Of a stretch of 64,000 nucleotides of DNA, positions 49,068 through 56,702 are shown piece after piece. Source of the stretch: Actinomycetota bacterium (GTDB lineage Bacteria; Actinomycetota; Actinomycetes; S36-B12); assembly GCA_030645615.1 (NCBI GenBank), contig JAUSNB010000015.1:64035-128034 (forward strand), in the 5' to 3' direction. The position numbers and the translations under genes were made by a program. Numbering within the stretch: the first letter of the stretch is position 1; each line of letters opens with the position of its first letter. Below the pieces are notes generated by a model. The model ran no database searches. It was not told the origin of the DNA and saw nothing but the letters and a program-made list of their open reading frames with translations.

Positions 49068-49591
49068 TGGCGGTGACCGTGAGCATGGATTCGCTGCTGT
49101 GGTTCAGCCAGGCGACGGGTCCGGTGGCGGCGATGTACGCCGGGATCGACCGGGCCTCCGCGGCGCTGGCCATCGCCGAGCAGGTCGCGGGCTGGATGCG
49201 CGAGGACGAGGGCGGCTGGCGCGACCATGAGTGGCCAGTCGTCCTCAACCGCTTCGACATCGTCCTGAGGCGGCTCGAGATCGCCGGCGCCCAGCAGTGC
49301 TTCTTCCCCCCGCCTCGCCCGTCGCCCGCCACCTTGCGCGACGGGTTCGTGCCGCTGATGAGGTTCGTCGCCGACTGCGCCCTGGAGGCCCCGAGCCGGG
49401 AATGCAAGGCCATGTGCTCGCACTGGGAGGCCGACTGTGCCCACCCCACCCAGTGGCCGATCACCCTCCAGTGCATCCAGGACGGACACTGCGCCCTGGG
49501 GATCGCGGCATGCGTAGAGGCCTTCGTCGTCGCCGAGCAGACGAGGGACTGGTTCGGCGCAACGCGGCCCGGCGGGGGCGACTCCCGATGA
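49067..49591 (+). CDS. Hypothetical protein, Cys-rich C-terminal half
   Basis: 174 aa, coupled to the previous gene by TGATG. Mainly helical; the second half holds six cysteines (CALEAPSRECKAMCSHWEADC, then QCIQDGHCALGIAAC), which could bind metal. Family not recognised. Both this gene and its neighbour lie inside the pair of direct repeats that enclose the relaxase. Confidence 0.65.
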   Translation: MAVTVSMDSLLWFSQATGPVAAMYAGIDRASAALAIAEQVAGWMREDEGGWRDHEWPVVLNRFDIVLRRLEIAGAQQCFFPPPRPSPATLRDGFVPLMRFVADCALEAPSRECKAMCSHWEADCAHPTQWPITLQCIQDGHCALGIAACVEAFVVAEQTRDWFGATRPGGGDSR

Positions 49592-49713
49592 CGATTCGGT
49601 CGCGTACGGCGCTCGTCCCGGCCCTGACGAGGTCCTTCGTGGTCGTGATCGTGATCGACGTCATCAACGGCACAGCTCGCAGGTACCTCGCAAGAACTGG
49701 TCCAGCAGGCGCG

Positions 49714-49756
49714 AATGCGAGGCACCGAGGGGGTTACGCCGTTGAGGGGGTAGGAG
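49714..49756. repeat. Direct repeat flanking the relaxase module, right copy
   Basis: Counterpart of 44848-44890, followed after 11 bases by the shared GCAATCGCGTTG. It lies in a 263-bp gene-free stretch (49592-49854) that otherwise holds no recognisable feature. Confidence 0.75.
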
Positions 49757-49854
49757 GACATCACGCGCAATCGCGTTGTGCCCACCCGGCAACACCGCTG
49801 AGGAGGCGGGACACCGCGTCCCGGCTCACCGATCACGGAGGGAACAGATCACTG

Positions 49855-50079
49855 ATGACGAACACGTTTCTCGACGACACCGCTCAAGCCATGCGCGCCT
49901 TCGACCGAGCGAGCGACAGATACCACGTCGACATGACGGCAATCGCCGCGATGGAGTGGGCTGCCTGGCGCACCCTGCTCGACGTTCCGGGGATGACCGT
50001 GAGCACGGCCGCCGCACTGTGCGACACGAGCATCGCGACTATCCACCGCCGAGTGAAGGAGGCCGGCCATGCGGACTGA
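49855..50079 (+). CDS. Small HTH-like protein
   Basis: 74 aa from the ATG at 49855, with GGAGGG upstream. The last third (TVSTAAALCDTSIATIHRRV) reads as a helix-turn-helix. It overlaps the Xis-like gene by 11 bp. Likely a partner regulator of excision or transfer; function is inferred from the neighbour. Confidence 0.6.
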   Translation: MTNTFLDDTAQAMRAFDRASDRYHVDMTAIAAMEWAAWRTLLDVPGMTVSTAAALCDTSIATIHRRVKEAGHAD

Positions 50080-50287
50080 CACCCGTTCCGCCCGGTCGCG
50101 CCTGCTGACAATCGAGCAGGCCGCCGAGCAGCTGGGCGTCACGCCCCGCATGATCCGGCGACTGACGGGGAACCGGCAACTGCCCTTCGTTAAGGTCGGC
50201 CGCCTGGTCCGCATCCGCGACACCGATATTGCCCGGTGCGTCGAGGAGTGGACCGTGCCCGCCGTCGACGGCCGGTGGTCGGTGTGA
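50069..50287 (+). CDS. Excisionase-like HTH_17 protein
   Basis: 72 aa. The fold of AlpA/BldC/Xis-type DNA-binding proteins is clear: LLTIEQAAEQLGVTPRMIRR, then KVGRLVRIRDTDIARCVEEW. Such proteins direct the integrase toward excision. It is far (about 3 kb) from the integrase, unlike the usual int-xis pairing, so a general regulator role remains possible. Confidence 0.78.
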   Translation: MRTDTRSARSRLLTIEQAAEQLGVTPRMIRRLTGNRQLPFVKVGRLVRIRDTDIARCVEEWTVPAVDGRWSV

Positions 50288-50316
50288 ACCGCCCTACGCT
50301 CGGACTCACGTTCGGG

Positions 50317-50630
50317 TCACGATGCGAGTGCCGCGAGAGGCACGACGTGGACGCCCGTCGGAAGCGGGTAGGCGTACTCGGATCCAGTAACGACGGCGAG
50401 GAACACCGGAGTCCCGACTCGATTCAGGTCCACCCGTGCATCGCGAAGCGTGAGCAGGCTCCTCTCGGTCTCAGCGATGCGGGAGGCACCGAGCTTGACT
50501 TCGATAGCGGCCCACGTCCTGTCCTCGAACTCCAGGATGAGGTCGACCTCCAGCCCGGTGTTGTCGCGGTAGTAGTAGGTCTGCGGCCCTCGGGCGGTAC
50601 TCCACGACTTTGCCGTACCCGAATCTGCAA
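50317..50630 (-). pseudogene. C-terminal remnant of an AAA_14/DUF4143 ATPase
   Basis: About 100 residues of the DUF4143 tail: YYYRDNTGLEVDLILEF (nuclease-like E-D pair), WAAIEVKLG, and a typical end GVHVVPLAAL. The N-terminal ATPase of these ~400-aa proteins is absent and the open frame upstream is unrelated. A decayed gene of the element. Confidence 0.68.
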
Positions 50631-50752
50631 CCATTTTGTACCCGCTATTGCAACCTCGGGCTGCCGGTCTTGTCGCTGACACGGGCATGGATTGTCGTTT
50701 CGGGAGAGGTCACCGGGCCGCAATGGGAGATGACATTCCGATCCAGAAATGA

Positions 50753-50787
50753 CTTCGCCCCCGGTGCCGAAGCGACCGGGGGCGAAG
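50753..50787. terminator. Perfect 13-bp-stem hairpin downstream of the 49-aa gene
   Basis: CTTCGCCCCCGGT (50753-50765) and ACCGGGGGCGAAG (50775-50787) with a 9-base loop, 18 bp past the stop of the small minus-strand gene. Terminator by position. Confidence 0.65.
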
Positions 50788-50804
50788 CGCCGAGCGTGTA
50801 GCGG

Positions 50805-50954
50805 TTAGGAGAGCTTGCGGCAGTGGTCGTACAGCGGCTTGCCGCCGTCTCCTGAGACCCGGTTGCGGGGCTCGATGTTGTTGCCTTCGGTGCACTGATT
50901 GTTGTTGTGGTGCTTGTCCTGCAACCTGCTGTGGAACGGGCTCACCTTGCTCAT
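50805..50954 (-). CDS. 49-aa phage-type small protein
   Basis: ATG at 50954, TAA at 50805: begins MSKVSPFHSRLQDKHHNNNQ and ends YDHCRKLS. Two cysteines and a His/Asn cluster suggest a small metal-binding protein. I believe similar tiny proteins occur in actinobacteriophages, but this is from memory. A clean hairpin follows it, which supports its being a real unit. The ribosome site is weak. Confidence 0.55.
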   Translation of the reverse strand: MSKVSPFHSRLQDKHHNNNQCTEGNNIEPRNRVSGDGGKPLYDHCRKLS

Positions 50955-51059
50955 AGCAGTTCTGCTTTCGTCCGGAATGACCGCTCGTGACTTGTGTCAC
51001 GAATCGGTAAAGCCGGACCGGGTAGCCTTCCCGACCAGCCCACCGTGGTTACAGTGGGC

Positions 51060-51127
51060 TGGACTGGACGGGAATTGAACCCGCGAGAGACTGTTCCAAC
51101 CAGTCTCTGGTGACCACACCCCGGCCC
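51060..51127 (-). tRNA. tRNA-like sequence, anticodon UGG (Pro), D arm aberrant
   Basis: On the minus strand: a perfect anticodon arm (GACTG-GTTGGAA-CAGTC, extended by three more pairs), a good T arm GCGGG-TTCAATT-CCCGT, and acceptor GGGCCGG against CCAGTCC with one mismatch and one G-T. The D arm is too short (about ten bases) and CCA is not encoded. Either a phage-type tRNA or a decayed one. Confidence 0.35.
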
Positions 51128-51149
51128 GTTAATGAAGGATGAGGAGACC

Positions 51150-51237
51150 GGGGAGCACGCTTTCCAAGGCAACGCTCCCCGCTCCTGGATCAGCCCCCCG
51201 CCTTGTGCCTGCAACGGAACTCCGGCGGGGGGCTTTT
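51150..51237. terminator. Two hairpins, the second a classic intrinsic terminator
   Basis: GGGGAGC/GCTCCCC (51150-51156, 51174-51180), then AGCCCCCCGCC (51192-51202) with GGCGGGGGGCT (51224-51234) followed by TTTT on the plus strand. No plus-strand gene that it would end is intact nearby. Confidence 0.65.
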
Positions 51238-51239
51238 CA

Positions 51240-51805
51240 TGTTGGCATGTCAATCTCCCCTCGCCTGTGCGAAGGCAGCACGGACACTTCCCCGAGTCCG
51301 TGAGTGTGGGAGCGGGAGTGGCCACCGCCAATGGGAAACACAAGTAGCCCGCTCCGGGATCCGGTAGCGGGCTGGCGAAGCCGAGGACTAGACGCGCACC
51401 ACAGAGTGTTCATGGCGCGTCGCAATGTTCGGTGGACTGAGGACTATCAAGCGCATGCCGTTCTCCTCGAAAGGGTTAGCCCGTTCGTCGTGGTGTTACG
51501 AACGGATGAAGCGGGTTCTCAATGACAAAACGTACCGGTCGCCACCTCAAAATCCCGGTAGGCAGCACGCGCCTCGCAGAAAAAGTTGAGCGGGAGCCCG
51601 GCACCACCCGGACTCCCGCTCGAAAGCGTTGTTGCGACGAGAACCAACCACCCTCACTTTGCGCCACCGACTGACGCATGACAAGTAAAGCAGGCCGTCG
51701 TGACGGCCGCCGGTACTGACACTCCCAACGTGTCCCACACTGTTTGTCGACGAAACACGTATAATCCATGGGCGGATAGGAGGCTCGATGGCCTCTGCAC
51801 GCCGA
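51240..51805. other. Gene-poor stretch
   Basis: Holds one hairpin (AGCCCGCT 51346-51353 / AGCGGGCT 51366-51373), a TATAAT at 51760-51765 and a good ribosome site (TAGGAGG) before an ATG at 51788 that reads antisense into the Fic gene. A 37-codon frame (51413-51526) is present but unsupported. I see no convincing gene. Confidence 0.5.
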
Positions 51806-53056
51806 CTAAGAACGAGCGGGCACGGGACGCACTGGGGGCGTGCGAGCGGTGTCAGAGTCCGGGCTCGCCAGCAGGCGCTCGAAACCCGTGAACGCCTCGA
51901 ACAGGCCGACAGCCTCGAACGCTCGGTTCCGGCGTCCCACCTTCACCTGTCGAATGACCCCGGAGTCGAGCATTCGTGCCACTGCCTGGCCCACTGCTAC
52001 GTCGCTCTTGCCGACGTAGCCCGCTGCCGTCTTGACGGTGAAAACCGGGAGTGCGGGCAGCGATCCGACGAGTCGGTCTGCTGTCGAGCCGGCGCGAAGT
52101 CGGCCGAGCTTCGCGCGGTTGACTCGCTCGAGTTCGGCGAGGTCGCTGCCGAAAGAAACGGAGTCGCGGCACGCGCGCGCCGTGGCCTCGACGAACAGTT
52201 CGACCCACTGCATCAGCCCGGCCGGAGAATCCGTGACTTGGCGGGTGGCCATGAGCGTCTCGACGTAGCGGTTCGTCTGAGTGGCGAGCACCAGGCTGAC
52301 CGGAGGAACCACCACCGTGGCGACACCTCTGCGTCGCAGAACGAGTTGGATCAGGGCCCGACCTGTACGGCCATTGCCATCGGCGAAAGGGTGGATCGTT
52401 TCGAACTGGCTGTGTGCGAGCGCGGCCTGCAGGAGCGCCGGATGATCTTCACTGCTGAGGTATGCGGCCAGGTCCTCCAGCAGCCCGGGCACTTCGGCGG
52501 CGGGCGGCGGCACGAACGCGGCGGCACACGGATTGGGTCCACCGATCCAGTTCTGCTCTTCGCGCACCACGCCTGCCCACGCCTGGTCACGCGTGCCGGC
52601 CAGGAGGGCGGTGTGGATGCTGCGAATAGTGTCCACGGTGACGGGTTGTTCCCGGTCACTCGCCAGGGCCAGCGCTCGATCCAAGGCACGGATGTTGCCC
52701 AGCACCGCCGCGGCCGTGTCGTCGCTGGATGCCCATCCCTCGCGCGCTTCGGCTTCGCTGCGAGCCAGCCTTCGCACGTTGATCTGAAGGCCCTCGATGT
52801 TCGAACTGGCCACCGCCTCAGCGCGCAGCAGGAATCGGGCGAGTGGCTCGAGGTTCAGGGCGGGACCCGAGGAAGTGTTCAGGTCCCGGACGGCCGTCTC
52901 GACGTCGACGAGATCAGCGGCCAGCTGTGCCGATATCGCCATGTCCAGGCCGGCGAGGAGATCCGGCACATAAGCCTGGAAACGGCATGGCTGCCGGACG
53001 GCACGCGTCGAGCCCGACGGGCTGCCCGGCCACAGGCAGTTCACAAGCTTGGGCAT
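51806..53056 (-). CDS. Fic-family AMP-transferase with N-terminal inhibitory helix
   Basis: 416 aa. N-terminal inhibition motif (S/T)xxxE(G/N) is seen as SSNIEG (about residue 86), so a self-inhibited Fic. Active site HPFADGNGRTGR (about residues 219-230), matching HxFxxGNGRxxR. The C-terminal ~100 residues contain a winged-helix-like region (TVKTAAGYVGKSDVAVGQAV). Fic proteins transfer AMP to target proteins. GGAGG lies before the ATG, and an inverted repeat in the promoter suggests autoregulation. Confidence 0.9.
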   Translation of the reverse strand: MPKLVNCLWPGSPSGSTRAVRQPCRFQAYVPDLLAGLDMAISAQLAADLVDVETAVRDLNTSSGPALNLEPLARFLLRAEAVASSNIEGLQINVRRLARSEAEAREGWASSDDTAAAVLGNIRALDRALALASDREQPVTVDTIRSIHTALLAGTRDQAWAGVVREEQNWIGGPNPCAAAFVPPPAAEVPGLLEDLAAYLSSEDHPALLQAALAHSQFETIHPFADGNGRTGRALIQLVLRRRGVATVVVPPVSLVLATQTNRYVETLMATRQVTDSPAGLMQWVELFVEATARACRDSVSFGSDLAELERVNRAKLGRLRAGSTADRLVGSLPALPVFTVKTAAGYVGKSDVAVGQAVARMLDSGVIRQVKVGRRNRAFEAVGLFEAFTGFERLLASPDSDTARTPPVRPVPARS

Positions 53057-53063
53057 GGATCCT

Positions 53064-53098
53064 CCATACCGAAGGTTACATTACAAACTTAGGTATGG
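53064..53098. promoter_or_regulatory. Inverted-repeat operator upstream of fic
   Basis: CCATACCGAAGGTT (53064-53077) and AAACTTAGGTATGG (53085-53098) are inverted with 12 of 14 matches and a 7-bp spacer, directly before the Fic ribosome site. Its place over the promoter suggests repression, maybe by the Fic protein's own winged-helix tail. Confidence 0.6.
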
Positions 53099-53128
53099 CG
53101 ATCGGCACGCTAAGGGTTCTAGGACTTG

Positions 53129-54382
53129 TCAACCCGTCCGCTTCCCACTCGCCCGTCGCTTCATGGGACGAACATTGCTGGGCTCGCTGGCTAGTTCGTC
53201 CATGCGTTCCGCTATGCGCCGACCATGGTCCACGGTGGCGTGCAGGTAGATCTCTGCCGCCTGGGTGGTGGACTGCCCGAGCCGGTGCTTGAGCTCGGCC
53301 ACGGAGGCGCCCGCCTCGGCGGCAAGGGTCATGCCGGTGTGCCGGAGGTCGTGCGGGCGCACGTCGGGGCGACCGATTCGGTTGAGGGCACGGCGCAGCA
53401 TCTGGAAATACGTCATCCGGATGTTGCCGCCGCTTGAGGTGGTGAAGACCCAGCTCGTCGGAGCCACGTCGATGAACTGCTCAAGGTGGCGCCTGAGCTG
53501 CTCGGCCAGCAGCCCCGGGATGGCGATCGTGCGCAAGCCAGCCCGGCTCTTCGGGGTGTCCAGGTCGATCACACCCTTGACCGGGTATGCGCGCGCTCGA
53601 ACGGTAAGCGTCGCGTAGCCCGGTGTCAGGTCGAAGTCGCGTCGCTGCAGTGCCGCGGCCTCACCTACGCGTAGGCCGGACCACACGAGCAGGTGCACGA
53701 GTGCCTCGTATCGGTCAGGGACCTCGGTCGCCAGGTCCAGAACCTCGGGGATGCTCAGCACGGGGCGCTCGGCAGCCTTGTGAGTCGAGGCCCCTTTGAT
53801 GCGGCACGGGCTGAGCGAGACGAGATCGTCCTCAACTGCTGTGACGTAGACCGAGTGCAGGAGGCGATACGCGCGGGCTGCCGTCGCTGAGCCGTCGCGA
53901 GCGCTGGCTTCGCTGGGCAGCCTGGGCTTGCGGTGGCTGCGCGAAGTCTTGGCCAGCTGCTCCTCGCGCTTGATGCGGGCCTCATCCTTGGCGCGAAGGT
54001 CCTCGCGCAGGCGGACCACAAGGTCGCTGTACCAGGTGCGAACCATGTTCGGGCTGACCGCATCCAGTCGCTTGCCACCCAGATGCGGACTGACGTGGAG
54101 GCGCCAGCAGGACTCGTACTCAAGGCGCGTACTCGCCTTAAGCGCATGCCGCTGCCGAATCCACTGCGTGCCGTACTCGTCCACCGTGAACCGCGACGAA
54201 CGTGGAGCCTTCCACGCGCCACGGACCCGGTCGACGCGAACCGAGTCGAGCCAGATCTCCGCCTCGGCCTTCGTCCGGAAGCTCGTCGGCGCGTTGACCC
54301 AGACACCGTCGAGGCGCACTCGTGCTCGGTATCGACCCGAGGCAACCCGCTCGACGGACCCGAAGGAGCGACGCTTTCCCAT
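53129..54382 (-). CDS. int: Tyrosine site-specific integrase
   Basis: 417 aa. N-terminal Arm-binding part (GSVERVASGRYRARVRLDG), SAM-like core-binding domain, and the catalytic domain: SGLRVGEAAAL (Arg), PHDLRHTGM (His-x-x-Arg), LGQSTTQAAEIYLHAT (His/Tyr region with catalytic Tyr). Start at the ATG 54382; the GTG 54388 and an upstream ATG are possible. It lies 136 bp from the attR repeat, the usual place for an integrase of a tRNA-targeting element, and presumably integrates at tRNA-Gly. Confidence 0.94.
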   Translation of the reverse strand: MGKRRSFGSVERVASGRYRARVRLDGVWVNAPTSFRTKAEAEIWLDSVRVDRVRGAWKAPRSSRFTVDEYGTQWIRQRHALKASTRLEYESCWRLHVSPHLGGKRLDAVSPNMVRTWYSDLVVRLREDLRAKDEARIKREEQLAKTSRSHRKPRLPSEASARDGSATAARAYRLLHSVYVTAVEDDLVSLSPCRIKGASTHKAAERPVLSIPEVLDLATEVPDRYEALVHLLVWSGLRVGEAAALQRRDFDLTPGYATLTVRARAYPVKGVIDLDTPKSRAGLRTIAIPGLLAEQLRRHLEQFIDVAPTSWVFTTSSGGNIRMTYFQMLRRALNRIGRPDVRPHDLRHTGMTLAAEAGASVAELKHRLGQSTTQAAEIYLHATVDHGRRIAERMDELASEPSNVRPMKRRASGKRTG

Positions 54383-54453
54383 CGTGACCCCCTGTGACCG
54401 CAAGTGCCCTAAGCACCATTTGGTGCGCCCCTGATTGTTCTCCCTGACTTCCG

Positions 54454-54463
54454 CGTGGAACTA
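54454..54463 (-). promoter_or_regulatory. Candidate arm-type site, right end
   Basis: CGTGGAACTA, the reverse complement of TAGTTCCACG seen (as CTAGTTCCACG) at the left end. Lies between the integrase start and attR. Confidence 0.4.
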
Positions 54464-54518
54464 TACTCGCGGCGAAAACATGTTGCAAACAAAGGAGAAA
54501 TGACCGCACCAAATACGC

Positions 54519-54561
54519 CTTCCCAAGCTGACAGTGCGAGTTCGATTCTCGTCACCCGCTC
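54519..54561 (+). repeat. attR: displaced tRNA-Gly 3' end
   Basis: Matches 30587-30629 at 41 of 43 positions. The two differences fall at paired positions of the T stem (G to A and C to T), so pairing is kept. Confidence 0.9.
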
Positions 54562-54592
54562 GCCAGAGAAGCGCCGTCGGCATACTCGCCCC

Positions 54593-54994
54593 ATGCGCCT
54601 GGCCACCATTCCCGCCCTCGCGGCGGCCGCCGTGATCCTCGCCGCCTGCTCGCCGGACCCGTCGTCCGGCACGCCGCCCGACGTCGTCGGTACCTGGGTC
54701 GGCACCTACTCCTTCGCCCTCGCCGACGGATCCGCGAACCCGTCCACCGAGACCCTCGTCATCACCCGGCAGGAGGACGGCCTGCTCTGGGGCTACGAGC
54801 AGTGGGAGGAGGGCGGCAAGCAGATGCGCGATCCCCTCACCGGCAGCCTCGTCGACGACGGGACGGGCATCGTCCTGACCGAGCCGGCCGGCTTCTACCG
54901 CGGGACGATCGACGGCGACACGATGACCGTGGTCTTCACGCGCGTGGATGCCGAACAGCACACGGCCTTCGAGGTCGTGCTCACCCGGCAGTAG
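54593..54994 (+). CDS. Small secreted lipoprotein
   Basis: 133 aa from the ATG at 54593; the open frame upstream runs through attR and is not used. Signal with lipobox LAAC (residues ~15-18). The mature part (PPDVVGTWVGTYSFALADGS, later GFYRGTIDGDTMTVVFTRVD) looks like a small beta-barrel of the type seen in lipocalin-like or META-like proteins. No function assigned. It is the first chromosomal gene after the element. Confidence 0.72.
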   Translation: MRLATIPALAAAAVILAACSPDPSSGTPPDVVGTWVGTYSFALADGSANPSTETLVITRQEDGLLWGYEQWEEGGKQMRDPLTGSLVDDGTGIVLTEPAGFYRGTIDGDTMTVVFTRVDAEQHTAFEVVLTRQ

Positions 54995-55008
54995 ACGAGG
55001 CAGCCGCG

Positions 55009-55872
55009 TCAGCGCAACAGCACCGCGAAGACGTCCTCCGCCTTGGTCAGCAGCAGGAAGTGGCCGACTCCGTCGACCACATGCAGTTCGGCGCGCGGCA
55101 GGCCGTCGGCGAGCCGGCTGGCCCAGGTCGGCGGCAGCAGGTGGTCCTCGGTGCCGCGCCAGACGTCCACGGGTGTCGTGATGTCAGCACGGTCGAAGCC
55201 CCATGGCCGGGCCCAGGCGAGGTACTCCTCGACCACGCCCTCGTGCTGCACGGTGCCAGCAGCCGCGGCGCTGGCCATCGCCTCCGCGTCTCGGCGCAGG
55301 GCCGCTTCGTCTGCCGCTCCTTCGCCGTCGCCGGCGGCACGCGCCCATAGCGAGGGCGTGAAGCGTGCCATGCCACCGAGCCCCGCAGCGGCGGCCCGCA
55401 GCAACTCGGCATGCTCGCTGGCCAACCCCGTGAAGCGCCGGTCCATGCTGTTGAGCTCGGCGACCGTCGCGGGATCGTCGAGCGGGAGGGCGCCGGCGAT
55501 GATCGCCGTGCGCAGTGTCCGCGGGCCGAGCCGGAACGCCGTCGCCAGCGCGTACGGCCCACCCATGGACCAGCCCATCACCCGCACCTCATCGATGCAG
55601 AGGTGATCGAGCAGTTGCTCCGCGTCGGCACCTCCGTCCAGCACGGTGCGTCCGACGGCGAGGGTGGAGCCGGCGATCCCCGGGCGGTCGAAGGCGATCA
55701 ATCGGATGCCGGCGTGGTTCGCGGGCCCATCGAGCGGCACGATGTCTCCGGCGCTGACCAGGCCGCCGTGGTGATGAAGGACTACCTGGCCGCCGGGATC
55801 CCCGACGGCCAGGTAGGTGAGCGTGCGCCCGTCGGCCAAGGTCAGGCTGGATCGCTCAGCGCCGACCGTCAC
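55009..55872 (-). CDS. Alpha/beta hydrolase
   Basis: 287 aa. HG region (VVLHHHGGL), nucleophile elbow GWSMGG (Ser about residue 97), and a C-terminal DGVGHFLLL with the catalytic His; WRGTEDHLLP holds the acid. The GTG start overlaps the DUF2237 stop (GTGA). The frame to 56223 on this strand passes through DUF2237 and is not used. Substrate unknown. Confidence 0.82.
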   Translation of the reverse strand: MTVGAERSSLTLADGRTLTYLAVGDPGGQVVLHHHGGLVSAGDIVPLDGPANHAGIRLIAFDRPGIAGSTLAVGRTVLDGGADAEQLLDHLCIDEVRVMGWSMGGPYALATAFRLGPRTLRTAIIAGALPLDDPATVAELNSMDRRFTGLASEHAELLRAAAAGLGGMARFTPSLWARAAGDGEGAADEAALRRDAEAMASAAAAGTVQHEGVVEEYLAWARPWGFDRADITTPVDVWRGTEDHLLPPTWASRLADGLPRAELHVVDGVGHFLLLTKAEDVFAVLLR

Positions 55873-56264
55873 TCCATCAGCTCGCGAAGGTCGTCCGGCA
55901 CGTCGGCCGCGTACTCCATGAGTGCATCCCGCGGGACGATGTCGAGGGCAGCCTCGTTGGAGGCGGCCAGCATGACCGGCGACGCGAAACCCGCCTCGTA
56001 CGACTCGAGCCACCTTCCGGCGCACACCGCCCATCTCTCTCCCGGCTTCAACCCGGGGAAGCCGTACTGCGGCATCGGGGTCGACAGGTCGTTGCCGATC
56101 GCCTTCTGGTGCTGCAGGAACTCCTCGGTCACCACGGCGCAGACGGTGTGCGAGCCGAGGTCCTCGGGCCCGGTGGTGGTGAAGCCGTCGCGGTAGAAGC
56201 CGGTGAGGGGGTCGAGGCTGCACACCTGCAGTTCCTCGCCAAGGGCATTGCGTTGCTGCTCCAT
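55869..56264 (-). CDS. DUF2237 family protein
   Basis: 131 aa, ATG at 56264. Family blocks NALGEELQVCSLDPLTGFYR, GSHTVCAVVTEEFL, GNDLSTPMPQYGFPGLKPGE and AVCAGRWLESYEAG. Conserved across proteobacteria and actinobacteria, function unknown. Translationally coupled to the alpha/beta hydrolase. Divergent from the VOC gene over 18 bp. Confidence 0.85.
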   Translation of the reverse strand: MEQQRNALGEELQVCSLDPLTGFYRDGFTTTGPEDLGSHTVCAVVTEEFLQHQKAIGNDLSTPMPQYGFPGLKPGERWAVCAGRWLESYEAGFASPVMLAASNEAALDIVPRDALMEYAADVPDDLRELME

Positions 56265-56282
56265 GGGGCCACCATAGGAGCC

Positions 56283-56702
56283 ATGGCTACCAACGAGACT
56301 GCGGTCACGCAATTGCGCCTCGTCGTGACGGTCGACGATCTCGACGAGGCGATCTCCTTCTACCGCGATGCCCTGGGCCTGCCCGTCGAGGCGTCGTTCG
56401 AGGCGGACGGACGCCGGGTGGTGCTCCTCGACGCCGGCCGGGCCACCTTGGAGCTTGGCGATGCAGGTCACGCCGCCTACGTCGACGAGGTGGAGGTGGG
56501 TCGGCGGGTGGCGGGCCGCATCCGGGTGGCGTTCGAGGTGCCCGACGCCGGACCGCGCACGGACCGGCTCGCCGCGGCAGGCGCGACGGTCATCGCCCCG
56601 CCCACCCGCACGCCATGGGACAGCCTCAACTCCCGCCTCGATGCCCCGGGAGGCCTGCAACTGACCCTCTTTCAGGCGCTCGCCCCTGAGACCATGGCCT
56701 AG
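56283..56702 (+). CDS. VOC-superfamily (glyoxalase/bleomycin-resistance fold) protein
   Basis: 139 aa. Paired beta-alpha-beta repeats: LRLVVTVDDLDEAISFYRDA, then VRVAFEVPDAGPRTDRLAA-type second half, ending with WDSLNSRLDAPGGLQLTLFQ. Usual metal ligands of glyoxalase I are only partly apparent. The TAG stop overlaps the next GTG (TAGTG). Specific reaction unknown. Confidence 0.8.
   Translation: MATNETAVTQLRLVVTVDDLDEAISFYRDALGLPVEASFEADGRRVVLLDAGRATLELGDAGHAAYVDEVEVGRRVAGRIRVAFEVPDAGPRTDRLAAAGATVIAPPTRTPWDSLNSRLDAPGGLQLTLFQALAPETMA

Larger units (their letters stand above)
30587..54561. mobile_element. ~24-kb integrative (probably mobilisable) element in tRNA-Gly
   Basis: Bounded by a 43-bp direct repeat of the tRNA-Gly 3' half (30587-30629 and 54519-54561, two mismatches), with a tyrosine integrase reading inward from the right end, an Xis-like HTH gene and a MobF relaxase/helicase. 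I see no TraB/FtsK-type ATPase, type IV secretion gene or replication initiator, so transfer would need a helper. The inside is a mosaic of catabolic genes, restriction remnants, toxin-like genes and tRNA-like remnants, with base composition varying from block to block. Confidence 0.9.

Noticed and set aside
51788-53092. 434-codon plus-strand frame with a ribosome site
   Set aside because: Fully antisense to fic with His/Arg-rich composition; only the initiation signals are kept as a finding.
30632-54518. Insertion sequences inside the element
   Set aside because: No transposase motif or terminal inverted repeats with target duplications could be found.
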